A stretch of 45,153 bases of DNA from Phycisphaerales bacterium (GTDB lineage: Bacteria; Planctomycetota; Phycisphaerae; Phycisphaerales; SM1A02), in the NCBI GenBank assembly GCA_020345805.1, contig CP070772.1, forward strand, positions 3,764,217 to 3,809,369, read 5' to 3'. The position numbers and the translations under genes are program-made. Shown piece by piece: positions 9,289-19,184 of this stretch. Below the pieces are notes generated by a model, which saw nothing but the letters and a program-made list of their open reading frames with translations, made no database searches and was not told the DNA's origin. The stretch's first letter is position 1, and each line of letters opens with the position of its first letter.

Positions 9289-10167
9289 TCACTCCCCAAG
9301 CAGTCCGACCATCTTGGCCATGATCCTGATCTTCTCCGACATCGATGGCGGGGGCGGGCTCTCGCCGTTGTGGTGCAGCACGAGCAGCGTCTGATCATCG
9401 TCCGGCGCCTCTCCGCCGCGATGAGCATCGGCACGGCCAGTCAACTCCTGCACGAACACCTCCGGCTCGGTCGGGCCGATGTCAGCTGCCAACTCGAGCA
9501 ATCCCGCTTCGCCCAGGCGGGCCCCGTCCCGATCGCGGGCCTCGATCAGTGAATCGGTGTAGAGCAGGACCAGGTCACCCCGCCCCAGCTTCACCGCAAA
9601 CTGCGAATACTCGGTGGGTTGGATCACTCCCAGCGGCAGGTTTCGCACGGATTCGGCCTGCCAGGACATGTGCTCATCGAGCAGCCGCCAGGTATTCGTC
9701 TCGGCGCTGTACCACAGCGGCCGGGGATGGCCCGCGTTGCAGATGATCAGATGATCAGTAGGCGCGAAGTAGGTCGCGAGCAGGGCGGTTGCGAATCTTC
9801 CCGATTCCGCCAGCCGGTTGAATTCCCGGTTCAGCGCCCGAGCCAGTTTGGTCTGATCGACGGTGTTGATGTGCTTGCGGAGCAGAGCACGCAGGCGGTC
9901 CGCCACATCGGCGGCTGAATCACCGTGCCCGGACACATCGGCGATCGTGAAGCGGGAGATCTTCCCCATGCCGCAGAGTGACAGGTAGTGAATATCTCCG
10001 CCTCGCTCCTGGGCGTGATACGGCTCTGACGAGATCCAGCCGTCGATGCCCGGCACGGTGATTCCGCTCTGTATCTCACGGTTGCCTCCCCACACTTCCA
10101 TGCATTGCAGCGCATGGGATTGGGCCTCCTTGCGTCCCATCTCGTTTTGAGTAGTTGCCGTGGTCAT
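9289..10167 (-). CDS. Soluble SpoIIE-type PP2C phosphatase
   Basis: A phosphatase of 292 residues without membrane segments. The PP2C signatures are ERGGDIHYLS, IADVSGHGDSA, CNAGHPRPLWY, LYTDSLIEARDRDG and DDDQTLLVLHHN. The first ~50 residues carry no sensor domain I recognise, so activity is probably controlled by a partner protein. Family function: it removes phosphate from a STAS anti-anti-sigma protein. GGAGG seven bases before ATG 10167 decides the start. It is divergent from the ECF sigma gene (start 10410), sharing a 242-base upstream region. I infer a possible regulatory link from this arrangement only. PP2C-linked switches usually act on sigma-B-like factors, not ECF factors. Confidence 0.9.
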   Translation of the reverse strand: MTTATTQNEMGRKEAQSHALQCMEVWGGNREIQSGITVPGIDGWISSEPYHAQERGGDIHYLSLCGMGKISRFTIADVSGHGDSAADVADRLRALLRKHINTVDQTKLARALNREFNRLAESGRFATALLATYFAPTDHLIICNAGHPRPLWYSAETNTWRLLDEHMSWQAESVRNLPLGVIQPTEYSQFAVKLGRGDLVLLYTDSLIEARDRDGARLGEAGLLELAADIGPTEPEVFVQELTGRADAHRGGEAPDDDQTLLVLHHNGESPPPPSMSEKIRIMAKMVGLLGE

Positions 10168-10409
10168 CCGGAGACCTCCGCTTCGGCTCGGCCTGCTGGG
10201 CTTGGGATGCAGGCAATCGGATCGGTTGAACAACCGCCGACGTGGGTGAGAGGATTCCAACAATCCCCAGATATCCGGCGGCTTGCGGCCGTGTCGGACG
10301 GTCCCGCCGGGCCGGCAGGACCCGGGCTCGTCACGCCGGTTTGCGTGAAAAGGTGGATTTCGCCGATTTCTTGAACCAACTGGCGAGGTTGCGCGACCAG
10401 GGAGTTGCC

Positions 10410-10961
10410 ATGACCCGAACCAGCCGGGACATCCTGGACGAATGGCTGGTGCTTCGGTGCCAGGGGCGGGATGCCGAGGCGCTTCGCGAACTGGTCCGGC
10501 GCTATCAGCCGCGAATCTGGCGGCAGGCCATGTACCTCACCGGCCGGCGCGAAGGGGCCGAGGAGGTCGTCCAGGAAACCTGGCTGGCGATCGTGCGCGG
10601 CCTGCCGCGACTGCGCGATCCGGCGGCGTTCAGGTCGTGGGCCTGCCGCATCGTCTCGCGGCGCAGCGCCGACTGGATCCGTCGCCGGCAGCGCGATCGA
10701 GCGCGGACCGATCATGCGCTGGATCCGGACGAGGCGGCCGACGCGCCCGACGCATTGCCTGCGGCGGGGGATGAACTGCAGAAACTTCGACGCGCCATCC
10801 GCAATCTTCCAGCGCATCTGCGCTGCGTGCTCGGCATGCATTACCAGGACGGGCTGAGCGTATGTGAGATCGCCTACGCCCTGGACATCCCGGCCGGCAC
10901 CGTCAAGTCCCGACTGCATCACGCGCGCAACACACTGAGAGAAACACTCGAAAGGAAATAG
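10410..10961 (+). CDS. ECF-family RNA polymerase sigma factor
   Basis: A 183-residue two-domain sigma factor. Region 2 is around residues 15-80 (LRELVRRYQPRIWRQAMYL, EEVVQETWLAI, FRSWACRIVSRR) and region 4 around 125-180 (LPAHLRCVLGMHYQDGLS, then the helix-turn-helix IAYALDIPAGTVKSRL). It directs polymerase to specific promoters, commonly including its own. GGGAG five bases before ATG 10410 sets the start, although an open frame continues upstream to 10242. The next gene, a small membrane protein, starts two bases after this stop, so the two are almost certainly cotranscribed. That arrangement is typical for a sigma factor and a membrane-bound regulator. I do not see a zinc-binding anti-sigma motif in the partner. 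Confidence 0.92.
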   Translation: MTRTSRDILDEWLVLRCQGRDAEALRELVRRYQPRIWRQAMYLTGRREGAEEVVQETWLAIVRGLPRLRDPAAFRSWACRIVSRRSADWIRRRQRDRARTDHALDPDEAADAPDALPAAGDELQKLRRAIRNLPAHLRCVLGMHYQDGLSVCEIAYALDIPAGTVKSRLHHARNTLRETLERK

Positions 10962-10963
10962 AG

Positions 10964-11365
10964 ATGAAGGACATCGATAAATCCATCCGTGCCGCGCTCG
11001 CGGCGGAGGATCGAGAGTTGTTTGAAGAATTCGGCGGTGAGCAGTCGCTTTTTGAGATGATCGCGGAGAGCTTTCGCGGTCGCCAGCGCTGGTTGATGAT
11101 CGGGATGCACTGCAACATGTTCGTGCTCGTCGCGCTGGCGGTGGTTTCGGCGATCGAATTCTTCCGGGTCGAATCAACTCGGGCGATGATCGCCTGGGCA
11201 ACCGGGTTCATTGTCGGTTGCCTGGGTACATGGACCATAAAGCTCTGGTGGTGGACGCGAACCGATAGGAACGCCCTGACCCGCGAGATCAAACGCGTGG
11301 AGCTTCAGATCGCAAGGCTGGCGGCGCGCCTGCGGCCCGCTGATGACGCGGCGGAATCCTCCTGA
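10964..11365 (+). CDS. Small two-helix membrane protein coupled to the ECF sigma factor (DUF6768-like)
   Basis: A protein of 133 residues: a cytoplasmic N-terminus of ~43 residues, two transmembrane helices at about 44-68 and 76-97, and a basic amphipathic C-terminal tail (REIKRVELQIARLAARL) that could form a coiled coil. The start, two bases after the sigma stop with AAAGGAAAT upstream, indicates translation as a unit with the sigma factor. Similar short proteins follow ECF genes in planctomycetes and some proteobacteria. I believe this is the DUF6768 group, without certainty. An anti-sigma or signal-transfer role is inferred from position only. There is no HxxxCxxC motif. Confidence 0.7.
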   Translation: MKDIDKSIRAALAAEDRELFEEFGGEQSLFEMIAESFRGRQRWLMIGMHCNMFVLVALAVVSAIEFFRVESTRAMIAWATGFIVGCLGTWTIKLWWWTRTDRNALTREIKRVELQIARLAARLRPADDAAESS

Positions 11366-11456
11366 TCGCCCCTCCCGACCGGTCGTGTCATCTCGATGGG
11401 CTGCAGGCTATCATGCCGCTTGACAGTGCATGCCCGTCCTCCGCTGGAGCATCGAG

Positions 11457-13133
<1,677 letters not shown>

Positions 13134-13139
13134 CCCTGT

Positions 13140-13472
13140 ATGACCACAGTCTGGCGCAAGAAGGCCTACGAGATGTTCGGCTTTGAGCCCGGATCCTATT
13201 CCTACGCGCATGGCAAGGTCGATCTCTTCGCGGATTTGCTCGAGATGGCCAGGCGTGCCGCGCGAACAGGCGACTCGGCCATGCTTGATCGCGTTTTTGA
13301 GTACGTCGGGTGGGCGGATAAGCAGATCGCCGAGAATCTGCGATCGAGCGCAGATATCACTTTCTTCATTCCTATGTTCAGCGATGACGAGCTCCTGCGC
13401 GAGGCATCGAAGCGGCTTTCGCCCGCGGTACTGGAGGCAAAACGCGCGCTTGCACTCGAGACCGCCGACTGA
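13140..13472 (+). CDS. Small conserved-looking hypothetical protein
   Basis: A 110-residue protein that I do not recognise. It is mostly helical in appearance, soluble, without a signal peptide or cysteines. A middle section reads MLDRVFEYVGWADKQIAENL, and a C-terminal part is rich in Leu, Glu and Arg. It begins six bases after the hutU stop, close enough for cotranscription, but nothing in the sequence ties it to histidine degradation. Codon use matches its neighbours, which supports it as a real gene. No function is proposed. Confidence 0.65.
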   Translation: MTTVWRKKAYEMFGFEPGSYSYAHGKVDLFADLLEMARRAARTGDSAMLDRVFEYVGWADKQIAENLRSSADITFFIPMFSDDELLREASKRLSPAVLEAKRALALETAD

Positions 13473-13538
13473 GCTCGGTGAGCTTCCCTCATGCAGGCCG
13501 GGATTCCAGGCGGGTGAGTCGCAGCCGGAAGACAGACG

Positions 13539-14345
13539 ATGACAGTGAGCGACGATGAGCTTTGGGCGGAAGGCTACAAGATTCCGTGGGACGATCCCGA
13601 TTTCAGCCGGCGAATGCTGGCCGAGCACCTGTCGCAGGAGCACGATCTGGCCAGCCGGCGAACCGAGTGGATCGACAAGCAGGTGGAGTGGATTCACACC
13701 CGAATCGTCGGCGGGAAACCGGCTCGGATACTGGATCTGGGCTGCGGGCCGGGGCTGTATGCGCATCGACTGGCCGGTCTTGGCCATCACTGCCGGGGAA
13801 TCGATTTCGGCCCCGCATCGATCGAGCATGCCCGCGAGCACAACCCCGATCATTCACGGTGCGAGTTCGTGCACGGCGATATGCGTCACGCGGATTTCGC
13901 GGGGCCGCATGATCTCGGGATGATCCTCTACGGCGAGTTCAATGTCTTCCCCCCCCACAATGCAACCGCGATACTGCGGAAAGTGCACGCCAGTCTCGTG
14001 CCGCGGGGGAAGCTGATCATCGAGCCGCAGACGCTGGAGGTGGTCGAAGCCACCGGCCGGGCCGAGCCGTCCGAGCAGCAACTGGAATCGGGCCTGTTTT
14101 CCGATCGACCGCACGTGTGGCGGACCGACAATCGATGGCTTCCCGACCACAAGGTCGCGGTGCAGACGTTTACCATCACTGATCGCGACACCGGCGCTCG
14201 GCAGGTCTATCGCTCCACGACGAGGGCGTGGTCGGATGGCGAGTTGAGGGAGGCCCTGGCGAGCGCGGGATTCTCTGATGTCTCACGCTGCGCCGACTGG
14301 CCGTGCGACACGGACAGCCTGGTGCTGTGGATCGCGGACAGGTAG
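13539..14345 (+). CDS. Class I SAM-dependent methyltransferase
   Basis: A 268-residue Rossmann-fold methyltransferase. Motif I is ILDLGCGPGLYAHRLAG at about residues 64-80, the acidic motif II loop is CRGIDFGPASI, and CEFVHGDMRHADF marks the adenine-binding strand. The stretch MILYGEFNVFPP and the late LVPRGKLIIEPQTLE complete the core fold. The C-terminal third (TFTITDRDTG and following) is a beta-rich extension seen in small-molecule methyltransferases. The substrate is not predictable. GGAAGACAG precedes ATG 13539. It is followed by a convergent small membrane gene. Confidence 0.88.
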   Translation: MTVSDDELWAEGYKIPWDDPDFSRRMLAEHLSQEHDLASRRTEWIDKQVEWIHTRIVGGKPARILDLGCGPGLYAHRLAGLGHHCRGIDFGPASIEHAREHNPDHSRCEFVHGDMRHADFAGPHDLGMILYGEFNVFPPHNATAILRKVHASLVPRGKLIIEPQTLEVVEATGRAEPSEQQLESGLFSDRPHVWRTDNRWLPDHKVAVQTFTITDRDTGARQVYRSTTRAWSDGELREALASAGFSDVSRCADWPCDTDSLVLWIADR

Positions 14346-14426
14346 GCCGCACGCCGCGGCGACCGACCGATCGTCACCAAGAGACGGGAAGTCTGGCCGC
14401 CTTTCCCCGAACTGATAGCGACAGCG

Positions 14427-14624
14427 TCACGCCGCCTTCTTCGCCACGCCCAGCTTCGCGAGGATGTCCTCCATCAGGCACCATTTGGTGAAGGCCGACT
14501 GCAGGAGGTTGAGGCCCACGAAGGCGGTGAAGTACAGCCAGTAGAGGCTGTGGAAATGCGCCAGGGCGACTGACGCCAGAACTAACACGCCCGCGATCGC
14601 TCGGATCCACTGCTCCATCTTCAT
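14427..14624 (-). CDS. DUF2892-like small inner-membrane protein
   Basis: A 65-residue protein with two closely spaced hydrophobic helices (about residues 8-25 and 28-45), followed by the short motif LLQSAFTKWCLMEDIL. This pattern, with a Cys-containing amphipathic segment after the second helix, is that of the YgaP-type membrane domain (DUF2892), which is found alone or fused to rhodanese domains. Its role is unknown in stand-alone form. The start at 14624 is chosen because GGAG lies eight bases upstream; ATG 14618 is an alternative. It is divergent from the GNAT gene that follows. Confidence 0.8.
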   Translation of the reverse strand: MKMEQWIRAIAGVLVLASVALAHFHSLYWLYFTAFVGLNLLQSAFTKWCLMEDILAKLGVAKKAA

Positions 14625-14783
14625 CTGCGTATCTCCAGATGTTGACGGGTGTACCATACAACGGGCTGCGCAGTTTGGCACGCGGAGCGCCCCCGATCCA
14701 TCGAGCTGCCGCCTGAGCGGAACCTGACCTTCCGCGCCCCATTCTGCTTTTCTTCAACCCGATGGGAGGTTCGTGGCGACGAT

Positions 14784-15374
14784 ATGGACATGACGGGCAC
14801 GATAGTTGGATCGGAGCAACCGACACTGGAGACGGAACGTCTGGTGTTGCGGCCGCTTACGCCTGATGATGCGCCGGCGGTCTTCCGGCTGTATTCCGAC
14901 GAGGCGGTGACGGCGTTCCTCGGCTTTGACGCGCTCAAGGACGAAGAGCAGGCGGCGGAGATCATCCGCGAAGCAATCCAGCGCTTCGAAGAGCGGCGAG
15001 GGATGCGATGGGGGATCATCCTCCGCCAGACCTCCGACCTCATCGGCACGTGCAGCTACAAGCGCTGGGAGTGGGCGCGTGCCTCGAGGGCCGAGCTGGG
15101 CTGCGATCTGCTGCGCGCTTACTGGGGGACCGGCCTGATGACCGAAGCTCTGCGCGAGACGATCCGTCTCGGCTTCGAGGTGACGGGCGTGAACCGGATC
15201 GAGGCGATGGTGTTCGAAGGGGCCGAGCGGTCGGTGACGTTGCTGAACAAGCTGGGCTTCCAGCTTGAGGGCGTCCTCCGCGACCACGGCTACCTCAACG
15301 GCCGCCTCTGCGATGACATGGTGTTCTCCCTCCTGAAGCGGGAGTGGGAGGAGCAGACGGGCGATCTCGCTTGA
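14784..15374 (+). CDS. GNAT N-acetyltransferase, RimJ/RimL-like
   Basis: About 196 residues of the GNAT fold. It has TERLVLRPLTPDDAPAVF at the N-terminus, a GIILRQTSDLIGTCSY strand, a variant acetyl-CoA loop (LLRAYWGTGLMTEALRE) and the SVTLLNKLGFQLEGVLRDH strand-helix typical of RimJ/RimL/SpeG-type enzymes. These acetylate protein N-termini, polyamines or amino-acid derivatives, and specificity cannot be read. The start is uncertain: ATG 14784 has GGGAGG 14 bases upstream, which is long, and ATG 14790 is possible. A second GNAT of similar type is at 42.7 kb. The two are not close copies. Confidence 0.88.
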   Translation: MDMTGTIVGSEQPTLETERLVLRPLTPDDAPAVFRLYSDEAVTAFLGFDALKDEEQAAEIIREAIQRFEERRGMRWGIILRQTSDLIGTCSYKRWEWARASRAELGCDLLRAYWGTGLMTEALRETIRLGFEVTGVNRIEAMVFEGAERSVTLLNKLGFQLEGVLRDHGYLNGRLCDDMVFSLLKREWEEQTGDLA

Positions 15375-15424
15375 TGCCCTCTTCCGGGGGCGGTAGGCTT
15401 TTTGCCGGGTGATCCGTCGCGGGG

Positions 15425-15455
15425 TTGAACCCGCCTTGGACGGGGCGTGTATATT
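15425..15455 (+). promoter_or_regulatory. Possible sigma70-type promoter of the Gld-like ABC genes
   Basis: TTGAAC at 15425 and TATATT at 15450 are separated by 19 bases, and AT-rich sequence follows. It lies 85 bases before the ATPase start. The spacing is longer than ideal, so this is a moderate candidate only. Confidence 0.3.
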
Positions 15456-15539
15456 TCCTTTTCCGCGCCTCCGGCGGCGTCAGGCGGCCGGGCGGCGCGG
15501 GGCGAAACTGGACTGAGCTTCTTTGACCGGGAGCTGGAT

Positions 15540-16259
15540 ATGTCGGAGTTGATGATTCGTGCCACGGGTCTGAGCAAGCACTACGGGCCGCTGGCCGCGG
15601 TGGCGGATGTGTCCTTCAGCATCGCCCGCGGCGAGGTGGTGGCCTTCCTCGGCCCCAACGGGGCGGGCAAATCCACGACCATGCGCGTGCTGACGGGTTT
15701 CACCGCTCCTACCCACGGGAAGGCGGAGATCGCGGGCATCGACGTGGCGAAGAACCGCATCGAGGCGGCGGCGAAGGTGGGTTACCTGCCCGAAAACGGG
15801 CCGCTCTACGCCGACATGACGCCGCTGGGACTGCTGCGGTTCTTCGGAAGCGCCCGCGGCCTGGCGAAGGGCACGTTGAACGATCGCATCGCTGAGGTCG
15901 TCAAGCTCTGCGCTCTGGCGGGGGTGATGGAGAAGCCCATCTCCAAGCTTTCCAAAGGGTACCGGCAGAGGGTAGGCATGGCCCAGGTGCTGCTGCACGA
16001 GCCGGAGGTGCTCATTCTGGACGAGCCGACGGCGGGGCTCGATCCCAACCAGATCCACGAGGTGCGGAACCTGATCCGCGAGCTGGGCCGGTCCAACACG
16101 ATCCTGCTCTCCACGCACATCCTTCAGGAGGTCGAGGCGGTTGCGGATCGGGTGATATTCATCCACGAGGGTCGGATTATCTTCGATGACTCGATCGAGG
16201 CGTTCAGGTCCGGCAGCGCATCGCTGGATGATCGGTTCCGGGATCTCACCGCGGCCTAG
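15540..16259 (+). CDS. ABC transporter ATPase, GldA-like
   Basis: A 239-residue ABC ATPase with Walker A GPNGAGKST (near residue 38), Q-loop region VGYLPENGPLYADM, signature LSKGYRQRVGMAQ, Walker B VLILDEPTAGLDP and switch LSTHI. The sequence style (YLPENGPLY; FFGSARGL) is that of the GldA/CcmA-type ATPases which serve ABC-2 permeases. It should energise the fused permease encoded next, despite a 213-base gap containing two REP-like elements. The start is set by GGGAG six bases before ATG 15540; an upstream open frame to 15447 is not used. In Bacteroidota GldA works with GldF and GldG in gliding. In planctomycetes the cargo is unknown. Confidence 0.92.
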   Translation: MSELMIRATGLSKHYGPLAAVADVSFSIARGEVVAFLGPNGAGKSTTMRVLTGFTAPTHGKAEIAGIDVAKNRIEAAAKVGYLPENGPLYADMTPLGLLRFFGSARGLAKGTLNDRIAEVVKLCALAGVMEKPISKLSKGYRQRVGMAQVLLHEPEVLILDEPTAGLDPNQIHEVRNLIRELGRSNTILLSTHILQEVEAVADRVIFIHEGRIIFDDSIEAFRSGSASLDDRFRDLTAA

Positions 16260-16272
16260 CCGCGCAGCCATT

Positions 16273-16310
16273 CCCCTCTCCCTTGAGGGAGAGGGTCAGG
16301 GTGAGGGTGG
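16273..16310 (+). repeat. REP-like palindromic element, copy 1
   Basis: A perfect 10-base stem (16274-16283 with 16286-16295, TG loop) built of C/T runs against G/A runs, followed by a G-run tail (TCAGGGTGAGGGTGG). The same architecture occurs inverted at 16365-16401 and again at 41806. It lies 13 bases after the ATPase stop. There is no U-tract, so I class it as a repeat rather than an intrinsic terminator. Confidence 0.7.
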
Positions 16311-16364
16311 ATTATGCGAACTGTGAAATGTGCCAAAGACCGACGTATATGCAACGGATGTCCA

Positions 16365-16401
16365 GGCCCACCCCCTCGCCCCCTCCCTTGGAGGGAGGGG
16401 G
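16365..16401 (-). repeat. REP-like palindromic element, copy 2 (inverted)
   Basis: A perfect 10-base stem (16379-16388 with 16392-16401, TGG loop). The G-run tail is on the opposite side and strand from copy 1, so the two copies face each other across about 55 bases of ordinary sequence. Read on the minus strand, its tail (CGAGGGGGTGGGCC) closely matches that of the copy at 41806. Confidence 0.7.
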
Positions 16402-16472
16402 AAACGACTACTGCCGAACGCGCAGTCTATCTCAATTCCGACCTGTATGAGTAGTTGGAAAGGAATGTGAAC

Positions 16473-19184
16473 ATGCCATCTCATGCTCGCATGATCTGGG
16501 CGGTGTTCAGGCGGAACTTCCTCGCGTACTTCATGAACCCCACGGGCTACGTGTTCATCACGGTGTTCATCCTGCTGGGGGCGATGGCGGCGTTCTGGCA
16601 GGTCGGGTTCTTCATGAACAACCTGGCCAACCTCGACCAGCTCAACGCGTTCTTCCCCATCCTGCTGCTGTTCTTCATTCCCGCCCTGACCATGAACGTA
16701 TGGGCGGACGAGCGCAAGCAGGGTACGGACGAGCTGCTCTTCACCCTGCCGGGGCCGGATGTGGACATCGTGCTGGGCAAGTACCTGGCGGTATTGGGAA
16801 TCTACACCGTGGCGGTGTTCTTCTCGCTAAGCCACGTGATCATCCTGTCATACCTGGGCGATCCGGATTGGGGGCTGATGATCGCGAGCTACATCGGCTA
16901 CTGGCTGGCGGGCGCGGCGCTGCTTTCGGTGGGCATGGTCGCCTCGCTGCTGACGGGCAACACCACGGTGGCCTTCATCCTCGGCGCGGGCTTCTGCGCG
17001 GCACTGGTGTTCATTCACCAGGTTGAGAACATCTTCGGCGGGCGCGGCTCGGAGCTGATCCGCAACATCGGCCTGGGCGCACACTTCCGGCCGTTCGGGG
17101 ACGGAGTGATCCCGCTCAGCGGTGTGTTCTACTTCCTCGCTCTCACTGTGGTGATGCTGTACGTAAACGTGATCCTGGTGGGACGTCGCCATTTCGGCGG
17201 AGGCGAAGGCGCGGCCGGGCGGATGACGCACCTTCTTGTGCGGGCCGCCGCCCTGGCGGTGATCGGGATCACTCTGGGCGTGCTCTGCGAGCGGTGGGGG
17301 GCGTACGCCGATGCCACCGCCGAACGGCTGCACACGCTTCAGCCGCAGACGATCGACCTGATCGATCAGATCCCAGAAGACCGGCCGGTCTTCATCCAGG
17401 CATTCTTCAGCAAGGACATACCCGAAAGTTACGTCCGCACGCGCAAGAACCTGCTGAACCTGCTGGAGAGGTTCGATGATATCGGCGGCGACCGGATCCG
17501 CGTCGCGGTGCATGAGACCGAGCCGTACACGGAGGCCGCGGCCGAGGCGGCGGAGAATTACGGCATCACCCCGCGCCCGGTCATGTCCGTGGAGGCGAGC
17601 CGGCGCGGCACGACCGAGGTCATACTCGGACTGGTCTTCACCTCCGGCCCGGAAGAGTTCGTGATTCCCTTCTTCGACCGCGGCCTGCCCGTGGAGTATG
17701 AGCTTGCTCGCTCGGTGAGGGTGGTGAATCGCACGCAGCGCAAGAAGCTGGGAATCGTCTCGACGGAAGCGGGGGTGTTCGGGGGGTTTGATTTCCAGAC
17801 CATGCGGAGCTCGCCGGACTGGGCGTTTGTCGCGGAGTTGCGCAAGCAGTACGAAGTTGAGCGAGTGCCGCCGGCGGTTCCGTATCCGGACGATCTGGAT
17901 GCGGTTCTGGCGGTGATGCCCTCCACGCTCACCCAGGAGCAGATGGATCCGCTGGCCGATGCGATTCTCAGCGGCACGCCGACGCTGATCTTCGATGACC
18001 CGTTTCCCGCGTTCAATCTGAGCCTGGCTCCGATGCTGCCCAAGGAAGCGAACCGCAACCCGTTCATGCAGCAGAACCAGCCGCCTCCCGAGCCGAAAGG
18101 CAACTTCGATGCACTGCTCGGTCAGATCGGGTTGAGCTGGGGCCGGTCGGGCATTGTGTGGTCGGGGGTGAATCCGCATCCGGGGATTTCCGACGCCCCG
18201 CCGGAGATCGTGTTCGTATCGCCCGCCAGCGAGAACCCGCAGCCTTTCAATCCTGAAGCAATCGTGTCCTCCGGTCTGCAGGAAGTTGTCATGCTGTATC
18301 CGGGGGCGGTGCGCGGCGATCGGGACGTGCCGGGTGCGAACCTGACCCGGACCGCCCTGCTGTCAACCGGCGCCACCTCCGGCAGCACGGACTTCAGCCA
18401 GCTTGTGCGCCGCGACATCTTCGGCATGTCGGTCAACCCGAACGTGAGGCGCTACATGTCGCCCCAGCAGTACGTGCTGGCGATGCAGGTGACCGGCGCG
18501 ATTCCGGCCGATGCGCCCCCCGAGAATGAGGAACCGGGGTCACAGTCGACGGAAGCAGCGACTCGCAACATCAATGTGATCTTCGTGTCCGACGCGGACA
18601 TCGTCTCGGAGACATTCTTCAATCTCAGGCGGCAGGGAATGGAGGGGCTCAACTTCGATAACGTCACCTTCGCGCTGAATTGCATCGATGTCCTGGCAGG
18701 GGATGAGTCGTTCGTCTCGCTCCGCAAGCACCGGCCACAGCACCGCACGCTGAGCCGGGTGGAGGATCTGAACCGGGAGTTCCGCGATAATCAGGCCGCG
18801 GAACGCGAAGTGGCGGAGGCGAAGGCCGCCGATCAGCTCCAGCAGGCCCAACAGCAGCTTGATCAGAAGGTGCAGGCGGTGCGGGAGCGGACGGACCTGG
18901 ACGAGCAGGCCAAGGCGATCATGCTCCGCAATCTCGAGCAGGTCGAGAATCGCCGGCTGGATGTCGTGGAGATGACCATCGAGCAGGAGAAGGAGCAGGC
19001 GATCGCGAAGGCGAGGACGGAGATGGAGACCGCCATCGCGGGCGTGCAGAGGACCATCAAGTGGTGGGCCGCGATCCTGCCCCCGATCCCCACCCTGCTG
19101 CTGGCGGTGGGCTTCTTCGCTTACCGGTATCAACGCGAAAAAGTGGGGGTGTCGGAGCGCCAGCTTGTGAGGGCCAAGTCATGA
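16473..19184 (+). CDS. Fused ABC-2 permease and GldG-type auxiliary protein
   Basis: A 903-residue inner-membrane protein. Residues 1-240 are a six-helix ABC-2 permease of GldF type (FLAYFMNPTGYVFITVF at the N-terminus, WADERKQGTDELLFTLPG after the second helix). A linker with one helix (about 250-270) leads to the GldG/ABC_transp_aux domain at about 290-680, starting TIDLIDQIPEDRPVFIQ. A charged coiled coil occupies about 763-856, and a final helix at 863-883 anchors the C-terminus. In Flavobacterium GldF and GldG are separate; here they are one chain. AAAGGA eight bases before ATG 16473 sets the start; TTG 16455 is an alternative. The next gene overlaps its stop (ATGA). Confidence 0.88.
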   Translation: MPSHARMIWAVFRRNFLAYFMNPTGYVFITVFILLGAMAAFWQVGFFMNNLANLDQLNAFFPILLLFFIPALTMNVWADERKQGTDELLFTLPGPDVDIVLGKYLAVLGIYTVAVFFSLSHVIILSYLGDPDWGLMIASYIGYWLAGAALLSVGMVASLLTGNTTVAFILGAGFCAALVFIHQVENIFGGRGSELIRNIGLGAHFRPFGDGVIPLSGVFYFLALTVVMLYVNVILVGRRHFGGGEGAAGRMTHLLVRAAALAVIGITLGVLCERWGAYADATAERLHTLQPQTIDLIDQIPEDRPVFIQAFFSKDIPESYVRTRKNLLNLLERFDDIGGDRIRVAVHETEPYTEAAAEAAENYGITPRPVMSVEASRRGTTEVILGLVFTSGPEEFVIPFFDRGLPVEYELARSVRVVNRTQRKKLGIVSTEAGVFGGFDFQTMRSSPDWAFVAELRKQYEVERVPPAVPYPDDLDAVLAVMPSTLTQEQMDPLADAILSGTPTLIFDDPFPAFNLSLAPMLPKEANRNPFMQQNQPPPEPKGNFDALLGQIGLSWGRSGIVWSGVNPHPGISDAPPEIVFVSPASENPQPFNPEAIVSSGLQEVVMLYPGAVRGDRDVPGANLTRTALLSTGATSGSTDFSQLVRRDIFGMSVNPNVRRYMSPQQYVLAMQVTGAIPADAPPENEEPGSQSTEAATRNINVIFVSDADIVSETFFNLRRQGMEGLNFDNVTFALNCIDVLAGDESFVSLRKHRPQHRTLSRVEDLNREFRDNQAAEREVAEAKAADQLQQAQQQLDQKVQAVRERTDLDEQAKAIMLRNLEQVENRRLDVVEMTIEQEKEQAIAKARTEMETAIAGVQRTIKWWAAILPPIPTLLLAVGFFAYRYQREKVGVSERQLVRAKS

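Noticed and set aside
16273..16401. Reading the C/T-G/A palindromes as ordinary rho-independent terminators
   Set aside because: No U-tract follows either stem, both carry a shared G-run tail, and a third copy exists elsewhere. A dispersed REP-like repeat explains this better.
16848..18179. 443-codon minus-strand frame inside the fused permease gene
   Set aside because: Antisense shadow: the plus frame has transmembrane helices and a GldG domain across this interval.
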